Shown here one piece after another: positions 19,919 to 30,181 of a DNA stretch of 64,000 nt. The DNA lies in assembly GCA_022402465.1 (NCBI GenBank), contig JAKRSH010000027.1, forward strand, positions 114,949 through 178,948. The letters are read 5' to 3'. Made by a program: the position numbers and the translations under genes. Numbering within the stretch: position 1 is the first letter of the stretch; each line of letters begins with the position of its first letter. This DNA is from Leptospiraceae bacterium (GTDB lineage Bacteria > Spirochaetota > Leptospiria > Leptospirales > Leptospiraceae). The notes beneath the pieces were generated by a model. It ran no database searches. It was not told the origin of the DNA and saw nothing but the letters and a program-made list of their open reading frames with translations.

Positions 19919-22202
19919 AGTAGGTCAACTGCTCTTGAAAATCAAATATTACTCTTCCACCATTCATTAACTTTCCAAAAAGAACTTCTTTAGAAATTGG
20001 TTTTCCTATTCTTTGCTCTATAGTCCTTGCAATAGGCCTTGCTCCCAACTCCAGATCGAAACCAATTTCAGCTAGGTATTTTTTTGCAGCATCTGTTAGG
20101 ACAATTTCAACCTTTTTAGATTTTAGTTTCTCACTGAGCAAATTCACAGACTTTTCGACAATCTTCTTAACTTGATCCATGCCAAGGGGAGAGAATTGAA
20201 TAATTGATGTTAGTCTGTTTCTAAATTCAGGACTAAACATTCTTTCAATGGCCTTCATATCTCTATCATCATCACGTCTTTCTTCAAATCCAAGTAGAGT
20301 AGTAGATTTTTCTCTGGCACCTGTATTGGTAGTCATGATGAGTATGGCTTTCCGAAAATCAGCCTTACGACCCATAGCATCAGTTAATGTTGCATAGTCC
20401 ATAATCTGCAAGAATAGATTGAATACATCCTCATGGGCTTTCTCAATTTCATCAATCAGAAGAACAGCATGAGGGTTCTTTCGAATTTCATCAGTGAGAA
20501 GTGCAATCTCACCATGCCCAACATAACCTGGTGGAGAGCCTATCAATCTGGATATACTATGTCTTTCCATGTATTCGCTCATATCAAATCGAAGCAAGGG
20601 AACGTTCATAGTGTCCGCCAATGCCTTGGCAAGTTCCGTCTTACCAACTCCTGTTGGTCCTGCAAAGAGAAAAGAACCTATAGGCTTGGAATCATCAGAT
20701 AGTCCCGCAGTGGAAAAAAGAATAGCCTCATTCAAAGACTCAACAGCCTTGTCCTGTCCAAAGATTCTACTCTTTAAAATAGGCTCCATGTCTTGGAGTT
20801 TTTTCTTTTCTGTAGATTTTAAATTTGAAATAGGCACCTTGGAAATTTTAGCAATAATAGTTTCTATATCAGTCGCACTGACTTTTGGATTTTCAATAGG
20901 ACTTGCCTTAGCATCGTTGCGTAATTTAACAAAGGCTCCTGTTTCATCTAATACATCAATAGCCTTATCAGGCAGCTTTCGATCTAAGATATATTTTGCT
21001 GATAGTTCAACGGAGGTCTGTATAGCTTTGGGACTGTATTGGATTTTGTGAAACTCTTCGTATTTAGTCTTGAGACCATTCAAAATAGCTATCGCATCTT
21101 CTTGACTTGGTTCATCCACATCTATCTTCTGAAATCGTCTAGATAGAGCATGGTCTTTCTCGAAGATAGATTTATACTCTCGAAAAGTAGTTGTCCCTAT
21201 CACTCTGATGCTACCATTCGAAAGAGCTGGCTTTAAAATATTGGAAGCATCCAAGGAACCACCAGACACAGCACCAGCACCAACAATAGTATGGATTTCA
21301 TCAATAAAAAGTACAACATTTTCATCAGATGTAGCTCTATCTATAATTGCTTTCAATCTCTCTTCAAAATCACCTCGGAATTTTGTTCCAGCTATTAACA
21401 TTCCCATATCAACTGAGTACACTCTAAGATGAGAAATAGATTTGGGAACCTTGCCTTCTGCAAGTCGAGTTGCGAGTCCTTCAACAATAGCTGTTTTTCC
21501 TACACCCGCGTCTCCTACAAAAATAGGATTGTTTTTTCTTCGCCTAGCAAGAATATGTATGGTTCTATCAATTTCTGTCTCACGCCCTATGCATGGATCC
21601 AATTTTCCTTGGCTTGCTTTTTCATTGAGATCAAGGCAATAAGTTTGGAAGGGGTCTTTGCCTTTGGAAGAGGATTTACCTTCTTTCGGAAATTCTTCTT
21701 CATTATTCTCTTGGTATTCTTGAAAGGTCTCTTCTAAGAAATCAGGATCTTTGGAGGTAGACGTCTTAGAGACACCATGACTCACAAAACGAATGACTTG
21801 CTTCCTATCTATTTCTTGTTTAGATAAAAAATAAACAGCATGGGATTCAGTTTCTCGAAACATAGCAATAAATACATTACTTGCTAGAACTAATTCCTTG
21901 CCAGAAGACTGAACATGCATAGCAGCAAATTGGATAACAAATTGTACTCCTATAGTATACTTTGGTTCAATTTGGATATCTCTTCTTGTTATAGAACTTA
22001 ATTCCCCATCTAGATACTCGGTGAGATCTTTGCGCAATATGTCTATGTCTGCTTCCAGATTGAGCAGTATGTTTTTGATTTCTTCATTATAACTTAAGGC
22101 ATAAAGCAAATGCTCTAAGGTAATAAACTCATGCCTTCTTTGAGAAGCCTCATGGGATGCAAGCTGTAGTGTCTCTTCTAGATCTTTAGATAGGTTCATC
22201 AT
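19908..22202 (-). CDS. clpA: ATP-dependent Clp protease ATP-binding subunit ClpA
   Basis: Two AAA modules: GDAGVGKTAIVEGLA and GPTGVGKTELAKALA; Clp N-domain; coupled to clpS. Confidence 0.95.
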   Translation of the reverse strand: MMNLSKDLEETLQLASHEASQRRHEFITLEHLLYALSYNEEIKNILLNLEADIDILRKDLTEYLDGELSSITRRDIQIEPKYTIGVQFVIQFAAMHVQSSGKELVLASNVFIAMFRETESHAVYFLSKQEIDRKQVIRFVSHGVSKTSTSKDPDFLEETFQEYQENNEEEFPKEGKSSSKGKDPFQTYCLDLNEKASQGKLDPCIGRETEIDRTIHILARRRKNNPIFVGDAGVGKTAIVEGLATRLAEGKVPKSISHLRVYSVDMGMLIAGTKFRGDFEERLKAIIDRATSDENVVLFIDEIHTIVGAGAVSGGSLDASNILKPALSNGSIRVIGTTTFREYKSIFEKDHALSRRFQKIDVDEPSQEDAIAILNGLKTKYEEFHKIQYSPKAIQTSVELSAKYILDRKLPDKAIDVLDETGAFVKLRNDAKASPIENPKVSATDIETIIAKISKVPISNLKSTEKKKLQDMEPILKSRIFGQDKAVESLNEAILFSTAGLSDDSKPIGSFLFAGPTGVGKTELAKALADTMNVPLLRFDMSEYMERHSISRLIGSPPGYVGHGEIALLTDEIRKNPHAVLLIDEIEKAHEDVFNLFLQIMDYATLTDAMGRKADFRKAILIMTTNTGAREKSTTLLGFEERRDDDRDMKAIERMFSPEFRNRLTSIIQFSPLGMDQVKKIVEKSVNLLSEKLKSKKVEIVLTDAAKKYLAEIGFDLELGARPIARTIEQRIGKPISKEVLFGKLMNGGRVIFDFQEQLTYSIE

Positions 22203-22531
22203 TCCTCCTGTGTGGCTTCAATTCTACATTCTAAGGGATATTCATATTGGTCTGCAAAGTTTCTAACTTCGGTCACCATAGTCTTTGCTAAATCTAGTGG
22301 AAAGACGCCACACATAGCCTTTCCGGTTGTGTGAGCTTCAAGCATGATACGATTCGCATCTCCATGAGATTTATGAAATACAGTTTGAAGAATCCATACT
22401 ACAAAATCTCTAGGAGTATAATCATCATTTAAAATAACAACCGCATACTTGCCCGGTTTTTTAGGTTTTTTCTTCGTACGTTCAAGAATTAGAACTCCGT
22501 CCTCTTCTCTTTGTATGGGTTTCTCAGTCAA
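22199..22531 (-). CDS. clpS: ClpS adaptor
   Basis: YAVVILNDDYTPRDFVVWILQTVFHKSHGDANRIMLEAHTTGKAMCGVFPLDLAKT. Confidence 0.95.
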   Translation of the reverse strand: MTEKPIQREEDGVLILERTKKKPKKPGKYAVVILNDDYTPRDFVVWILQTVFHKSHGDANRIMLEAHTTGKAMCGVFPLDLAKTMVTEVRNFADQYEYPLECRIEATQEE

Positions 22532-23703
22532 GGCTTAGCTCCTTCTTCTTCACGAAATATTTTTAAGGGAGATTTAAGATTCCATTCTTCTATAGCAAGC
22601 TTGGTGTTTTCACATTCTCTTTGCAAGTAATTCGCTATGGATAGATTTGCTTGGCTATTAAAAAACATATGCGAACTATAAATGGGAACAACTTCAAATC
22701 CTCTGAGATATTTATGTTCACCTTGTGCGCCTGCTTCGAATTTCTCAAGCTTATTAGCTATGGCATAATCAATCAATTGGTAGTAGCAAAGTTCAAAGTG
22801 TAAATTGGGATATTCTTCTATAGCTCCCCAATACCTTCCAAAGAGAATATTCTTCCCGCGAAAATTTAAAGTACCTGCGACTGGCTTTCCTGAGGCATCT
22901 TTTGCGAGAACCAAAACTAAATGATCTCGAAATGTTTGGAAGATTTCTTGGAAAAATTCTTTCTTAAGATAAGCCTGACCCCATTTTCTGGAATGGGTGT
23001 TCTGGTAGAAGGACCAGTAAACCTTCCATAATTCTGGATCGATAGAGTCAGCTTCTAGGATTTCAATCTTTAATCCCGAGTTTCGAATTGATTCTCTTTC
23101 TTTTCGTATGGATTTTCTTTTATCTTTTTTTAATGCTGCTAAGTATTCCTCAAAACTTTGGTAGTTACGGTTGATCCAATGATATTGGTGTGTGAGCCTC
23201 TGAGAGAACTTCGATTTCTCAAAATATTTATCTTCCTCCGCAGTATGGAACAAGACATGGTAGGAAGAATGGCCTTCAGATTTTGCATGCTGAAGGGCTT
23301 CTTGCAAAATTCTTGCAACTAACTCATCTTTGTCGGGAACATCTTCTCGAATAAGAACTCTTTGCCCAGTAGTTGGAGTAAATGGGATGGCTAAGGAAAG
23401 CTTGGGATAATAACTAAGCCCTGCTCTTGTATAAGCCTGAGCCCATTCAAAATCAAAAATATATTCTCCATAGGAATCCCATTTCTGAAAATTGACTAGG
23501 GCTGCAAGGATGCTTGAATCTTGAATAGCGAGAAGAACTCGTATCTGCCAACTAGTCTCAAATCCTATAGACCTAGAATTCTCAAGTGCCTGCAAAAATC
23601 TCAATTCATAGAAGGGATTATCTTGAGGAACAAGTGCCTTCCATTCCTCCTCCTTTATCTTAGAAAAGGAATCCAGCCACTTTAGTTCTAAATCTTTTGA
23701 CAT
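22528..23703 (-). CDS. Peptidogalycan-type GNAT/FemAB-like acyltransferase (COG3146-like)
   Basis: 391 aa; KRKSIRKERESIRNSGLKIEIL, WGAIEEYPNLHFELCYYQLIDYAI, FEAGAQGEHKYLRGFE. Confidence 0.8.
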   Translation of the reverse strand: MSKDLELKWLDSFSKIKEEEWKALVPQDNPFYELRFLQALENSRSIGFETSWQIRVLLAIQDSSILAALVNFQKWDSYGEYIFDFEWAQAYTRAGLSYYPKLSLAIPFTPTTGQRVLIREDVPDKDELVARILQEALQHAKSEGHSSYHVLFHTAEEDKYFEKSKFSQRLTHQYHWINRNYQSFEEYLAALKKDKRKSIRKERESIRNSGLKIEILEADSIDPELWKVYWSFYQNTHSRKWGQAYLKKEFFQEIFQTFRDHLVLVLAKDASGKPVAGTLNFRGKNILFGRYWGAIEEYPNLHFELCYYQLIDYAIANKLEKFEAGAQGEHKYLRGFEVVPIYSSHMFFNSQANLSIANYLQRECENTKLAIEEWNLKSPLKIFREEEGAKP

Positions 23704-23737
23704 AGTCTATATTTAGACTATGTGTTTAGGTGTTTAT

Positions 23738-24613
23738 TTAGTATTTTAATGAATCTTGTAAGACACGAATATTATTTCTATAATTTTGGTTTCCATCTCG
23801 GTCATTGAAATTATAGATTTTTTGGAATAATTTATCAAAATTATCAAGGTGCTTCACATAGAATTTTTTCTTAAAAGTATTTCGTATATCATGACTTGTT
23901 GAGTTTTCCATTTTTTCTAAACTGTATCGACCTACTCCTTTTGCCGCCGGAGATTCTTCTGTGCCAGGAAATGGAAATCCATCAACTTGGTAGAAAAGGA
24001 AAAAATTTCCATTTTGTAAAGGAGATGTTAAGGGAGAGGTATCATCAATTTCCGAGGTAACAGATTCACCATTTACAAAATCGTTCATTGCAATTTTTGA
24101 AAATATTTTCCCTACATCACGAGGTGGAATTTTTCGATAATTTGGTTCCTGTGAAGCCGCTCCCGAATAAATAATAGTAATAAATTTACTCTTAGAACCA
24201 AGGCCCTTACCACTCAAACCCAATTCAGAACCAACGAAATCATACAATTCTAAGTGCATGCAATCATTTGTATCAGATTCTTGGTCTTTGCTTAGTACGC
24301 ATTTAGTTCCATCCGCTTTACCCTTGAAGAGTACAGTCTGAGCTGGCAGAATCTTTACTTTAACTTTCATGAGCTTAGCATGTGCAGTAAATCTTTTATT
24401 GAGTTCTATAATCTTTTGATCCAGTTCTTTCTCTGTTGCTATGATTGATTCGCTGCTTTGCAAATCTTCACTTGCATCTTGTGAAACTAAGGAATTTGTG
24501 TTCAATAGAAGAATAAAAATAAGTAGAAATGACTTCTTAAGATTTATAGAAAAACTACTTATTTCTGATGAGAGACTATCTCTAACTCGAATATATCTAT
24601 GTTTACTAAGCAA
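23738..24613 (-). CDS. Secreted/periplasmic protein, possibly of the Leptospira flagellar-coiling (FcpA/FcpB) type
   Basis: Signal-like N-terminus then a charged soluble domain (FFLFYQVDGFPFPGTEE, YNFNDRDGNQNYRNNIRVLQDSL). Family link is from memory and needs a search. Confidence 0.35.
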   Translation of the reverse strand: MLSKHRYIRVRDSLSSEISSFSINLKKSFLLIFILLLNTNSLVSQDASEDLQSSESIIATEKELDQKIIELNKRFTAHAKLMKVKVKILPAQTVLFKGKADGTKCVLSKDQESDTNDCMHLELYDFVGSELGLSGKGLGSKSKFITIIYSGAASQEPNYRKIPPRDVGKIFSKIAMNDFVNGESVTSEIDDTSPLTSPLQNGNFFLFYQVDGFPFPGTEESPAAKGVGRYSLEKMENSTSHDIRNTFKKKFYVKHLDNFDKLFQKIYNFNDRDGNQNYRNNIRVLQDSLKY

Positions 24614-24708
24614 TTTCGACTCCTAATGAAGATCCTATTCAGAATCTAATAGTAAAGTCGGTACAATCTGTATTTTACATTGTAAAAAAAATGAGTTATT
24701 CTTCTAAT

Positions 24709-27700
24709 TTATGCCTTGTGAAGCTTTCTTTCGGTGAATTGAATTAACTTAGCTATTCCTTGATTCTCTTTAAGAATTTCTTGTGCTTCCAATAATAAAG
24801 AATGTGCCCTATCCATATTCTTTAGTAGAATATGAGATTTTGCTAAATTAAGAAGATTCTCTCCGTAAAAAGGCAATCTCAATCGAACTCTTTCACCTAG
24901 GTCTATTGAAATTCCATAATCTCCTGCTTTGCGACTCGCATAGCTTGCCAAATAAATTGATTCTGTATCTTGCGGAACCTTATCTATATATTCTAATAGC
25001 AGATCTTTGGATCTAGGGAAATTTCTTGCCTTTAAATACATTAAAGATAGTTTCTTGAGTAAAGCAGGTTCCCTTTCGGCAGATTCTACTGCCTTTTCTA
25101 ATTCTTCTATGGCATCGTTCAATTGATTCCGCTTCCAAGCATCCTTTCCCCTTGAGTAAAAGACTTTCGCTTCCTGAGGAATTTCATAGGTGAAATCTTT
25201 GCCAGATGGATTCCATGAAATTTTCAAAAGGGAAAGGTCATCAGAAAGTTCTCCAATATTTAGCAATTCATTGTAGGCTGTTTCTAAATCCCCATCAGCC
25301 TTTTCGAGGACACCTAAGAACATATTTTCGTCCTCATTGATATTTCGTGTTCCATCCGGATGCAATCCCAAGACAATATCATCCCGTCCATCAGAGCCAA
25401 TAATTAAGGCATCATTCGGCTGTAATTCGAAAGTACGGATTGAAATTACACCTTGTACGCCAGATGTCCCGAGTTTACGAAAGAGCATTTCATCTTCTAT
25501 AAAACTTGCCTTTCCATCACGGTATAGAATAGAAAAAGGATGTTCAGCATTAATGAAATAAACAATACCAGTAGCCTCATCCACCAAGCCCATCACCAAA
25601 GAAATAAGCATAGAGCCATTAAAGCTTTCAAAGACTTTGTGCAATTCAATAAAAGTATTCTTAAGCCACCTTTCAGGAAAATAGTTCTGTGCTTCACGCG
25701 ATACTTTAGTTCTTTCTAGTATGGATTCAAAAACAGATCCTATCACAAGTGCTCCACCTGCACCCTGCATAGACTTACCCATAGCATCTGCATTCAAGAA
25801 GGCTGCAAACTTCCGTCCACGTAGACGGATATTAGATGCCATATTGATATCACCACCGATTTCTTCTTTGTATTTTCTAAAGGAGAAAGTTTTCTTTTGC
25901 TTCGAAAAGAATTCCACTCTAACATTCTGTAGATCGACATGATTAGAGCTCAAAGGCTTGATGAGTAAAGATGTAAGAAAATAATCTCCGTCTTGCTGAG
26001 TTTTTAAAGATTGAACTTCTGTTAAAGTTTGCTTTAACTCTGATGTTCTTTCCTCTACTTTAACTTCCAACTGTTCCGCATATTCTTGTAGCTTAGCCTT
26101 CCCTATACGAATTGATTCAACCATGGAATTGAAAGATCTTGCAAGAAAGCCAATTTCGTCTTCCACTTTGATAGAAAGTTTTGCATTTAAATTTCCACTG
26201 TTCACTTGCTTAAGCCCTTCAATTACATTGCCAAGTGGCTCTATCAATGCATTAGAGAAAAAGTATCTATAGCCAAAACCTATGAGTAAGGTTGCACCTA
26301 TCACGATGATAGTGAACAATCTACCAATCTCATCTATGAAATTTTGGTATTGAGAATAAGAAAATCCAACTTCATAGATCTTGGTTTTAGAAGGATCAAC
26401 AAACATAAAGGATGTGAAAAATTCAGGCGTAGCCTCATCCTTAGAAAATTCCTGCCTACCCCTATATTTACGTGTAGAACTTGCTTGGAAAGGAAGAAAA
26501 CCCTTGGTAAATTCCTTGGAATCAACTTTTTCGGCAATTAAACCACTTGTAAAATTACCAAGCCAATCTTCTTTATCTTTGTTCTTCTCTATCCATTCTT
26601 GTATCCCAGCTTCATCTAAAGAAAGTAGTTTGTTATGGTTGTATTTTATCTTTCGCTCGAAACCAGAAAAATATGCTATTAAAGATTTTGAATTGAATCG
26701 TTCTATCTCACCTGTATTTTCTTTGAGGTAATTGCGTATAAGTGCTTTATACCCGCCGAACAAAGGATGTGAACTTGCCAGTATAGATTCAACTTCATTT
26801 CTAAAGGTTGCTGCATCAGAGTCTTTTATGTTTGTAAGCTTAAACCATATTAGAGTATTTAAAAATTCAGAATTATAATCTGCGAAATTTGGAAGTTCTT
26901 TCGTATCAACATATTTATTATTAAAGGAATTAGAATTTACATCCCAATAACTAATATAACGAATATCAGCTGAGTAATTGGAAGAAATGGATGCCATACT
27001 AGCTTCTTGCATTTTCTGTTTATCATAGGAATTTTCTTGAGCTTGGATAGCTATGAATGCAATCAATTGAAGGATCAATAGCATAGTCGCCATAGAAATA
27101 CCTGTGATCCTAGACATGATAGTTGTCTTATCTTCGGTATTATTGATATAGGTTACAACGGCGACAAACAATCCGATTACCAAAAGTAGATCCGTTACAG
27201 CTTGGTAGGTTGATCTAGGAATGGCACCATCACGAGATAAGCCATTTAAAATTGCTGGAATAATTGTTATAATCAGAAACGAGACTAAAATAGCCAAGGC
27301 AGCAAATTTGTTTTGCTTAGGGACTCTTCGGAATGCCTGAATTCCAAAGTATGTAAATACAATAAAATAGGATAATACCAGGATCGCATAGGCTTTGTAA
27401 AAGACAGGAACCTTGAAATCAAAATAATGAGACTGTGCATAGTAAATCCTAGGCGCATCTAAGGAAAGATAGACAAATATAATTTCGACCAGAGCAACAA
27501 TACCGTATAAGATATAAGCTGTTAATCGATCTTTTCGTTTGGCGTTTACATCTTTAAAGTTGATATAAAAACGACAGATTTCTATAGCTCCGACCATAGC
27601 CATAGGAATCACGCCCCAGCGGAAGTAAACCGCGAAGGGATGATTGATAGAAAACGAAAGAGTATAGGACAAATGAAATGTCCCCAAAAATAAAATCGCT

Positions 27701-27825
27701 AAACCAAAATGATTGCTGGCACTGGACCTATCAGGAATCGTTAATAAGAACTTTGCAATATAATAACAGAAGATTGTAGCAACGATTGATCCAATTGAGA
27801 AAAAGTTATAATGTATTAATTCCAT
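24709..27825 (-). CDS. Membrane SpoIIE-family (PP2C-type) phosphatase with HAMP and C-terminal TPRs
   Basis: Multiple TM segments, HAMP (FFSNALIEPLGNVIEGLKQVNSGN), coiled coil, FLNADAMGKSMQGAGGALVIGSVFESIL, LIIGSDGRDDIVLG, TPR tail. Confidence 0.88.
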   Translation of the reverse strand: MELIHYNFFSIGSIVATIFCYYIAKFLLTIPDRSSASNHFGLAILFLGTFHLSYTLSFSINHPFAVYFRWGVIPMAMVGAIEICRFYINFKDVNAKRKDRLTAYILYGIVALVEIIFVYLSLDAPRIYYAQSHYFDFKVPVFYKAYAILVLSYFIVFTYFGIQAFRRVPKQNKFAALAILVSFLIITIIPAILNGLSRDGAIPRSTYQAVTDLLLVIGLFVAVVTYINNTEDKTTIMSRITGISMATMLLILQLIAFIAIQAQENSYDKQKMQEASMASISSNYSADIRYISYWDVNSNSFNNKYVDTKELPNFADYNSEFLNTLIWFKLTNIKDSDAATFRNEVESILASSHPLFGGYKALIRNYLKENTGEIERFNSKSLIAYFSGFERKIKYNHNKLLSLDEAGIQEWIEKNKDKEDWLGNFTSGLIAEKVDSKEFTKGFLPFQASSTRKYRGRQEFSKDEATPEFFTSFMFVDPSKTKIYEVGFSYSQYQNFIDEIGRLFTIIVIGATLLIGFGYRYFFSNALIEPLGNVIEGLKQVNSGNLNAKLSIKVEDEIGFLARSFNSMVESIRIGKAKLQEYAEQLEVKVEERTSELKQTLTEVQSLKTQQDGDYFLTSLLIKPLSSNHVDLQNVRVEFFSKQKKTFSFRKYKEEIGGDINMASNIRLRGRKFAAFLNADAMGKSMQGAGGALVIGSVFESILERTKVSREAQNYFPERWLKNTFIELHKVFESFNGSMLISLVMGLVDEATGIVYFINAEHPFSILYRDGKASFIEDEMLFRKLGTSGVQGVISIRTFELQPNDALIIGSDGRDDIVLGLHPDGTRNINEDENMFLGVLEKADGDLETAYNELLNIGELSDDLSLLKISWNPSGKDFTYEIPQEAKVFYSRGKDAWKRNQLNDAIEELEKAVESAEREPALLKKLSLMYLKARNFPRSKDLLLEYIDKVPQDTESIYLASYASRKAGDYGISIDLGERVRLRLPFYGENLLNLAKSHILLKNMDRAHSLLLEAQEILKENQGIAKLIQFTERKLHKA

Positions 27826-27873
27826 AATTTATCTTAGTTAAGACACAAATATAGTATAATTTTCATACATCAG

Positions 27874-28518
27874 TCAAGATATTTTCTTCCAAAGAGTATA
27901 AAAAAGAAAAACCACTATGCTAAATGCTAAAATAGCAAAAAATATTTTATTGTACAATGCAATATATTCCACTATGAGACCCCAATTGGAACCTAAGGAA
28001 TACCCACCCTGAATGAGCAGTCCGCACCATAGAATTACCGAAATAGAAAAATAGAAAAAGAATTTGTATAAATTTATGCCAACCATACCCGCAATGATTG
28101 CAACGAAAAACCGAATTCCCGCAGAGAAACGTGAAAAAAGGATAACCAGAATTTCGTTTTTGTGGAACCAATCAAAGGTTTTTTGAATTTTTTCCTCATC
28201 ATAAATTTCTTTCTTCAAGGGAAATTCCTTTTTTTGAACCCACTTCAGAAACCTATCTCCGAATTTAAGCATAAGATAGGCACCACAGACATTCCCTAGA
28301 TAGGTTGAAGATGCAAGCCCTAGGATTCCAAATCCTGTCTTACCAAATTCAAGAGATTGGGCCACAAGAAATCCACCGAAAACGGTGACTGTATCACCCG
28401 GCCAGGGTGGAAAAACATTTTCAAGGAAATTCGAAAAAAAGAAAAAGAACCAAATAAAGATTTCATTTTGTTCCACTATCCATAGTAAAAAATTCTCAAG
28501 TTGGATTTGCCATTCCAT
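27874..28518 (-). CDS. DedA/SNARE-associated family membrane protein
   Basis: FPPWPGDTVTVFGGFLVA; LFSRFSAGIRFFVAIIAGMVG. Confidence 0.85.
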   Translation of the reverse strand: MEWQIQLENFLLWIVEQNEIFIWFFFFFSNFLENVFPPWPGDTVTVFGGFLVAQSLEFGKTGFGILGLASSTYLGNVCGAYLMLKFGDRFLKWVQKKEFPLKKEIYDEEKIQKTFDWFHKNEILVILFSRFSAGIRFFVAIIAGMVGINLYKFFFYFSISVILWCGLLIQGGYSLGSNWGLIVEYIALYNKIFFAILAFSIVVFLFYTLWKKIS

Positions 28519-28586
28519 AGTATTTACTAATCTATCCTTAGAAAAAAAGATTTGTCAACCTAGAGAATGAATGTTTTCCTGAGTTT

Positions 28587-29039
28587 GTGAAAATAGCTGC
28601 ATTTATTCTTCTCCTGGTAACCTTGCTACCCTCAATCTTATCCGCTGAAAATCAGACAAAACAAGAACAAGAATTGTTTGTATTTGATAAAATGATTACT
28701 GCTAAATTCCCAGAAAAAATTCCACCAGCTATCCCAAAATTCATCATCCCAGAAAATTCAAAATATTTGCAATCAACCGATTTAAGATCTGGTTTTTATA
28801 CGAGTCTTGAGGCAACCCTTGTTTACGAAAATGCGATCTCAAGAAAAGACCTTGATCAGTTTCTACAAAAAGGATTCTTAAACAGCGAATGGAGATTATT
28901 ACAGACATCTACTACGGAAAAAGAATCTATCTATCTTGCAGAAGGCTTTTCCAGAAAGATTCTTACCATCTTAGTTCGACCTTCCACTGGTGGAGGAACA
29001 AAAGTAAACGTCTATTTCAAAAAGAACAACAATTACTAA
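28587..29039 (+). CDS. Hypothetical secreted protein (GTG start)
   Basis: Signal peptide-like MKIAAFILLLVTLLPSILSA; 150 aa. Confidence 0.6.
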   Translation: MKIAAFILLLVTLLPSILSAENQTKQEQELFVFDKMITAKFPEKIPPAIPKFIIPENSKYLQSTDLRSGFYTSLEATLVYENAISRKDLDQFLQKGFLNSEWRLLQTSTTEKESIYLAEGFSRKILTILVRPSTGGGTKVNVYFKKNNNY

Positions 29040-29044
29040 AACCA

Positions 29045-30181
29045 TTGAACGGATCTACATTCTCAAAATATAAAAATCAAATTTTTCTAACGGCCGTTAT
29101 AGCCACTATATTCATTATATCATCCCTACTTGTTTACCTAATCTTTAAATCCTACATCTGGTCGGCTATAATTGCAGCAATATTTTATGTAGCAACTCGT
29201 AAGATTCATAAGAAGCTGATTAAGATGCTTGGTGCAAAATTCCAATTCCTTTCCCCCTGGATCATGGTTCTTGTTTTATTGAACATCATTGTACTTCCTT
29301 CCATTTTCATCATCAGTACTTTGTTAAATGAAACAGTTAATTTCCTTTATCTGATTCGACTTTCTTTTGGTGAAGATAAAATTATACAAACTTTAATACG
29401 GTTTTCAGCAATTACTGACTTCGTTACTGATTCGGAATTTTTTTGGTTAAAGGTTCCTATATTGTATAGAGAATTTGTTGGACAATACATAGACATCTTT
29501 AATTTAGATAGCATCTATGGCTTGCTGAAGAGCTCATCTGGGACTATATTTGGAAGCTTAGATCTACCTACTGGCATCATCTTCAATGGATTTTTCGCTT
29601 TTCTGCTCTTATTCTTCTTTTATAAAGAAGGCAACCGTATTGAACGATGGGTATTTAGCACTCTTCCTTTTCCCAAGGAAATGGAAGATAAGATTGGCAA
29701 AAGGGTAGAAGCAGCAGTGCAGACTGTTATGATGGGAAATATTTTAGTCTCTATCTTACAAGGAATCTTTCTTTATTTTATGATTCTAATTACAGGCTTA
29801 CCAAACTCATTCTTATATGCAAGTATAGGTACATTTTCATCTTTAATACCCGTTATAGGGACAGGAGTGATATGGCTTCCTTTAGGATTGTATATAGGTT
29901 TCATAGATGCGAATTGGTTACTTGCAATTTTCTTTATGATTGGCTCTTTTGCTGCTTACTTGATTTTAGAAAATTATGTTAAGCCTAAATTACTTGATAA
30001 AAAATTAAAAATTCATCCTTTCTTGATTTTTCTCTCTTTGATTGGAGGCTTAAAGGAATTTGGTTTGATAGGTGTAATCATAGGTCCTGTAGCTTTAACA
30101 ATCATTATTATTATTTGGGACTTTTGGAAAATTTTCAGAGAAAATGCATTCTATTCATCGGAAAGTGATAAAAGTGTCTGA
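29045..30181 (+). CDS. AI-2E/PerM family transporter
   Basis: Multi-TM, GIFLYFMILITGLPNSFLYASIGTFSSLIPVIGTGVIWLPLG; ORF track extends to 28889 but that part overlaps the preceding gene. TTG at 29045 is in frame. Confidence 0.82.
   Translation: MNGSTFSKYKNQIFLTAVIATIFIISSLLVYLIFKSYIWSAIIAAIFYVATRKIHKKLIKMLGAKFQFLSPWIMVLVLLNIIVLPSIFIISTLLNETVNFLYLIRLSFGEDKIIQTLIRFSAITDFVTDSEFFWLKVPILYREFVGQYIDIFNLDSIYGLLKSSSGTIFGSLDLPTGIIFNGFFAFLLLFFFYKEGNRIERWVFSTLPFPKEMEDKIGKRVEAAVQTVMMGNILVSILQGIFLYFMILITGLPNSFLYASIGTFSSLIPVIGTGVIWLPLGLYIGFIDANWLLAIFFMIGSFAAYLILENYVKPKLLDKKLKIHPFLIFLSLIGGLKEFGLIGVIIGPVALTIIIIIWDFWKIFRENAFYSSESDKSV

Noticed and set aside
20569-21051. 160-aa + strand ORF antisense to clpA
   Set aside because: Antisense to highly conserved AAA coding sequence; shadow ORF.
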